Source: Tannerella sp.
GTDB taxonomy: Bacteria; Bacteroidota; Bacteroidia; Bacteroidales; Tannerellaceae
Length of the DNA: 7,336 nucleotides
Assembly: GCA_031289515.1 (NCBI GenBank)
Contig: JAITPH010000168.1
Coordinates: 1 to 7,336, forward strand
Direction: 5' to 3'
Part shown: one piece after another, positions 6,301 through 7,336 of the stretch
Layout of the letters: every line of letters begins with the position of its first letter
Position numbering within the stretch: the first letter of the stretch is position 1
Program-made: the position numbers and the translations under genes
The notes under the pieces: generated by a model
The model's input: only the letters and a program-made list of their open reading frames with translations
The model's database searches: none
What the model was told of the DNA's origin: nothing

Positions 6301-7336
6301 ATGGCAACAAAAGCATTTCAAAAGATATTTACAAAGATAACCCGGATAACAAAGGCGACATGCTCGCTCAAAGCTACCGGCGTGGGATATGACGAACTTG
6401 CGTCGGTCGACGGAAAACTTGCGCAGGTAGTGAAAATCGACGGCGACGAAGTCACGTTGCAGGTTTTTTCGGGTACGGAAGGCGTCCGCACCAATGCGGA
6501 AGTCGTTTTTATGGGTAAAGCTCCGGCGCTCAGGGTAGGCGAACAGTTGGCCGGTCGCTTCTTCAATGCCTACGGCGAGCCTGTCGACGGCGGACCAGTT
6601 CCCGAAGGGCGCGAAGTCGAAATCGGCGGGCCGTCGGTCAATCCGGTGCGTCGCCGTCAGCCGTCCGAACTTATCGCTACCGGAATTGCAGGCATAGACC
6701 TTAATAACACGCTGGTTACCGGGCAGAAGATACCGTTTTTTGCCGATCCCGACCAGCCTTTTAATCAGGTAATGGCGCTCGTGGCTCTGCGTGCGCAGTC
6801 GGACAAGATTATTCTCGGCGGCATGGGCATGACTAACGACGATTACCTGTTTTTCAAAAATACGTTCAGCAATGCAGGCGCGTTAGACCGTATCGTGAGT
6901 TTCATAAATACGACCGAAGATCCGTCGGTAGAACGTATTCTGGTGCCGGATATGGCGCTTACGGCAGCCGAATATTTCGCTGTCGAGAAACATGAAAAAG
7001 TCCTCGTCCTGCTGACCGACATGACCAATTATGCCGACGCGCTGGCTATCGTGTCAAACCGTATGGATCAGATTCCTTCAAAAGATTCGATGCCCGGCTC
7101 GCTTTATTCCGACCTCGCAAAGATTTATGAAAAAGCCGTTCAGTTTCCCGACGGCGGCTCTATCACCATCATTGCCGTTACAACCCTTTCCGGTGGCGAT
7201 ATTACTCACGCCGTGCCCGATAATACCGGATATATAACCGAAGGTCAGCTTTATCTGCGTCGTGACAGCGACGTGGGCAAGGTTATCGTAGATCCGTTCC
7301 GCTCGCTTTCGCGTCTGAAACAGCTCGTTACCGGAA
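6301..7336 (+). CDS. atpB: V/A-type ATP synthase non-catalytic subunit B, 3' end outside window
   Basis: An open frame with 345 of an expected 430-460 residues. It alternates with A in the head and completes its active sites. Visible features: a short N-terminal beta-barrel with DGDEVTLQVFSGTEG (47-61), FNAYGEPVDGGP (88-99), NPVRRRQP (114-121), and, in place of a P-loop, GQKIPFFADPDQPFNQ (141-156), which lacks GKT and marks the non-catalytic subunit. Further on are GGMGMTNDDY (173-182), LVPDMAL (214-220), LLTDMTNYADAL (237-248), RMDQIPSKDSMPGSLYSDLA (254-273), and DPFRSLSRLKQLV (331-343). Arg338 in SLSRL aligns with the arginine that reaches into the A-subunit catalytic site. The wording of several motifs (MDQIP, GSLYSDLA, LSRLKQLV) is close to chlamydial AtpB. 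The ATG is 2 bases after atpA's TAA. Subunits D, I and K are expected next. Confidence 0.97.
   Translation, partial: MATKAFQKIFTKITRITKATCSLKATGVGYDELASVDGKLAQVVKIDGDEVTLQVFSGTEGVRTNAEVVFMGKAPALRVGEQLAGRFFNAYGEPVDGGPVPEGREVEIGGPSVNPVRRRQPSELIATGIAGIDLNNTLVTGQKIPFFADPDQPFNQVMALVALRAQSDKIILGGMGMTNDDYLFFKNTFSNAGALDRIVSFINTTEDPSVERILVPDMALTAAEYFAVEKHEKVLVLLTDMTNYADALAIVSNRMDQIPSKDSMPGSLYSDLAKIYEKAVQFPDGGSITIIAVTTLSGGDITHAVPDNTGYITEGQLYLRRDSDVGKVIVDPFRSLSRLKQLVTG

Overview
The window looks like a piece of a Bacteroidetes (probably Bacteroidales) chromosome. Four transcription starts carry the Bacteroidetes -7 motif TAnnTTTG, most genes lack a clear Shine-Dalgarno sequence, and the gene content fits the phylum: a Tat-exported GH109-type protein, a tiny Hc1/histone H1-like protein, a secreted PKD plus leucine-rich-repeat protein, and a V/A-type ATPase operon with a DUF2764 gene between subunits E and A.

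Layout. Minus strand, 1-734: the start of a secreted protein that runs off the left edge. 735-1186: a 452-base gap with that gene's promoter and a large imperfect palindrome that may be a terminator or an interspersed repeat. Minus strand, 1187-2593: a GH109-family (Gfo/Idh/MocA fold) protein with a twin-arginine signal. 2624-2688: its promoter, packed against the intrinsic terminator of the next minus-strand gene. Minus strand, 2707-2883: a 58-residue histone H1-like protein. 2884-3080: a divergent promoter region with an imperfect inverted repeat between the two promoters. Plus strand, 3081-7336: a tightly packed operon atpE - DUF2764 - atpA - atpB, with atpB cut by the right edge.

The four plus-strand genes form one transcription unit. 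Junctions are a 1-base overlap (TGATG), a 3-base gap and a 2-base gap. They encode the peripheral stalk (E), the catalytic subunit (A), the non-catalytic subunit (B) and a DUF2764 protein that may stand in for the central-stalk subunit C. The remaining subunits (D, I, K in related operons) should lie to the right, so proton or sodium specificity cannot be judged here. The minus-strand genes appear to be independent single-gene units.

No RNA gene, CRISPR array, transposase or phage gene was seen. I find no clearly new system. The most interesting points are the DUF2764 protein as a candidate diverged subunit C, and the shared control region between the histone-like gene and the ATPase operon.
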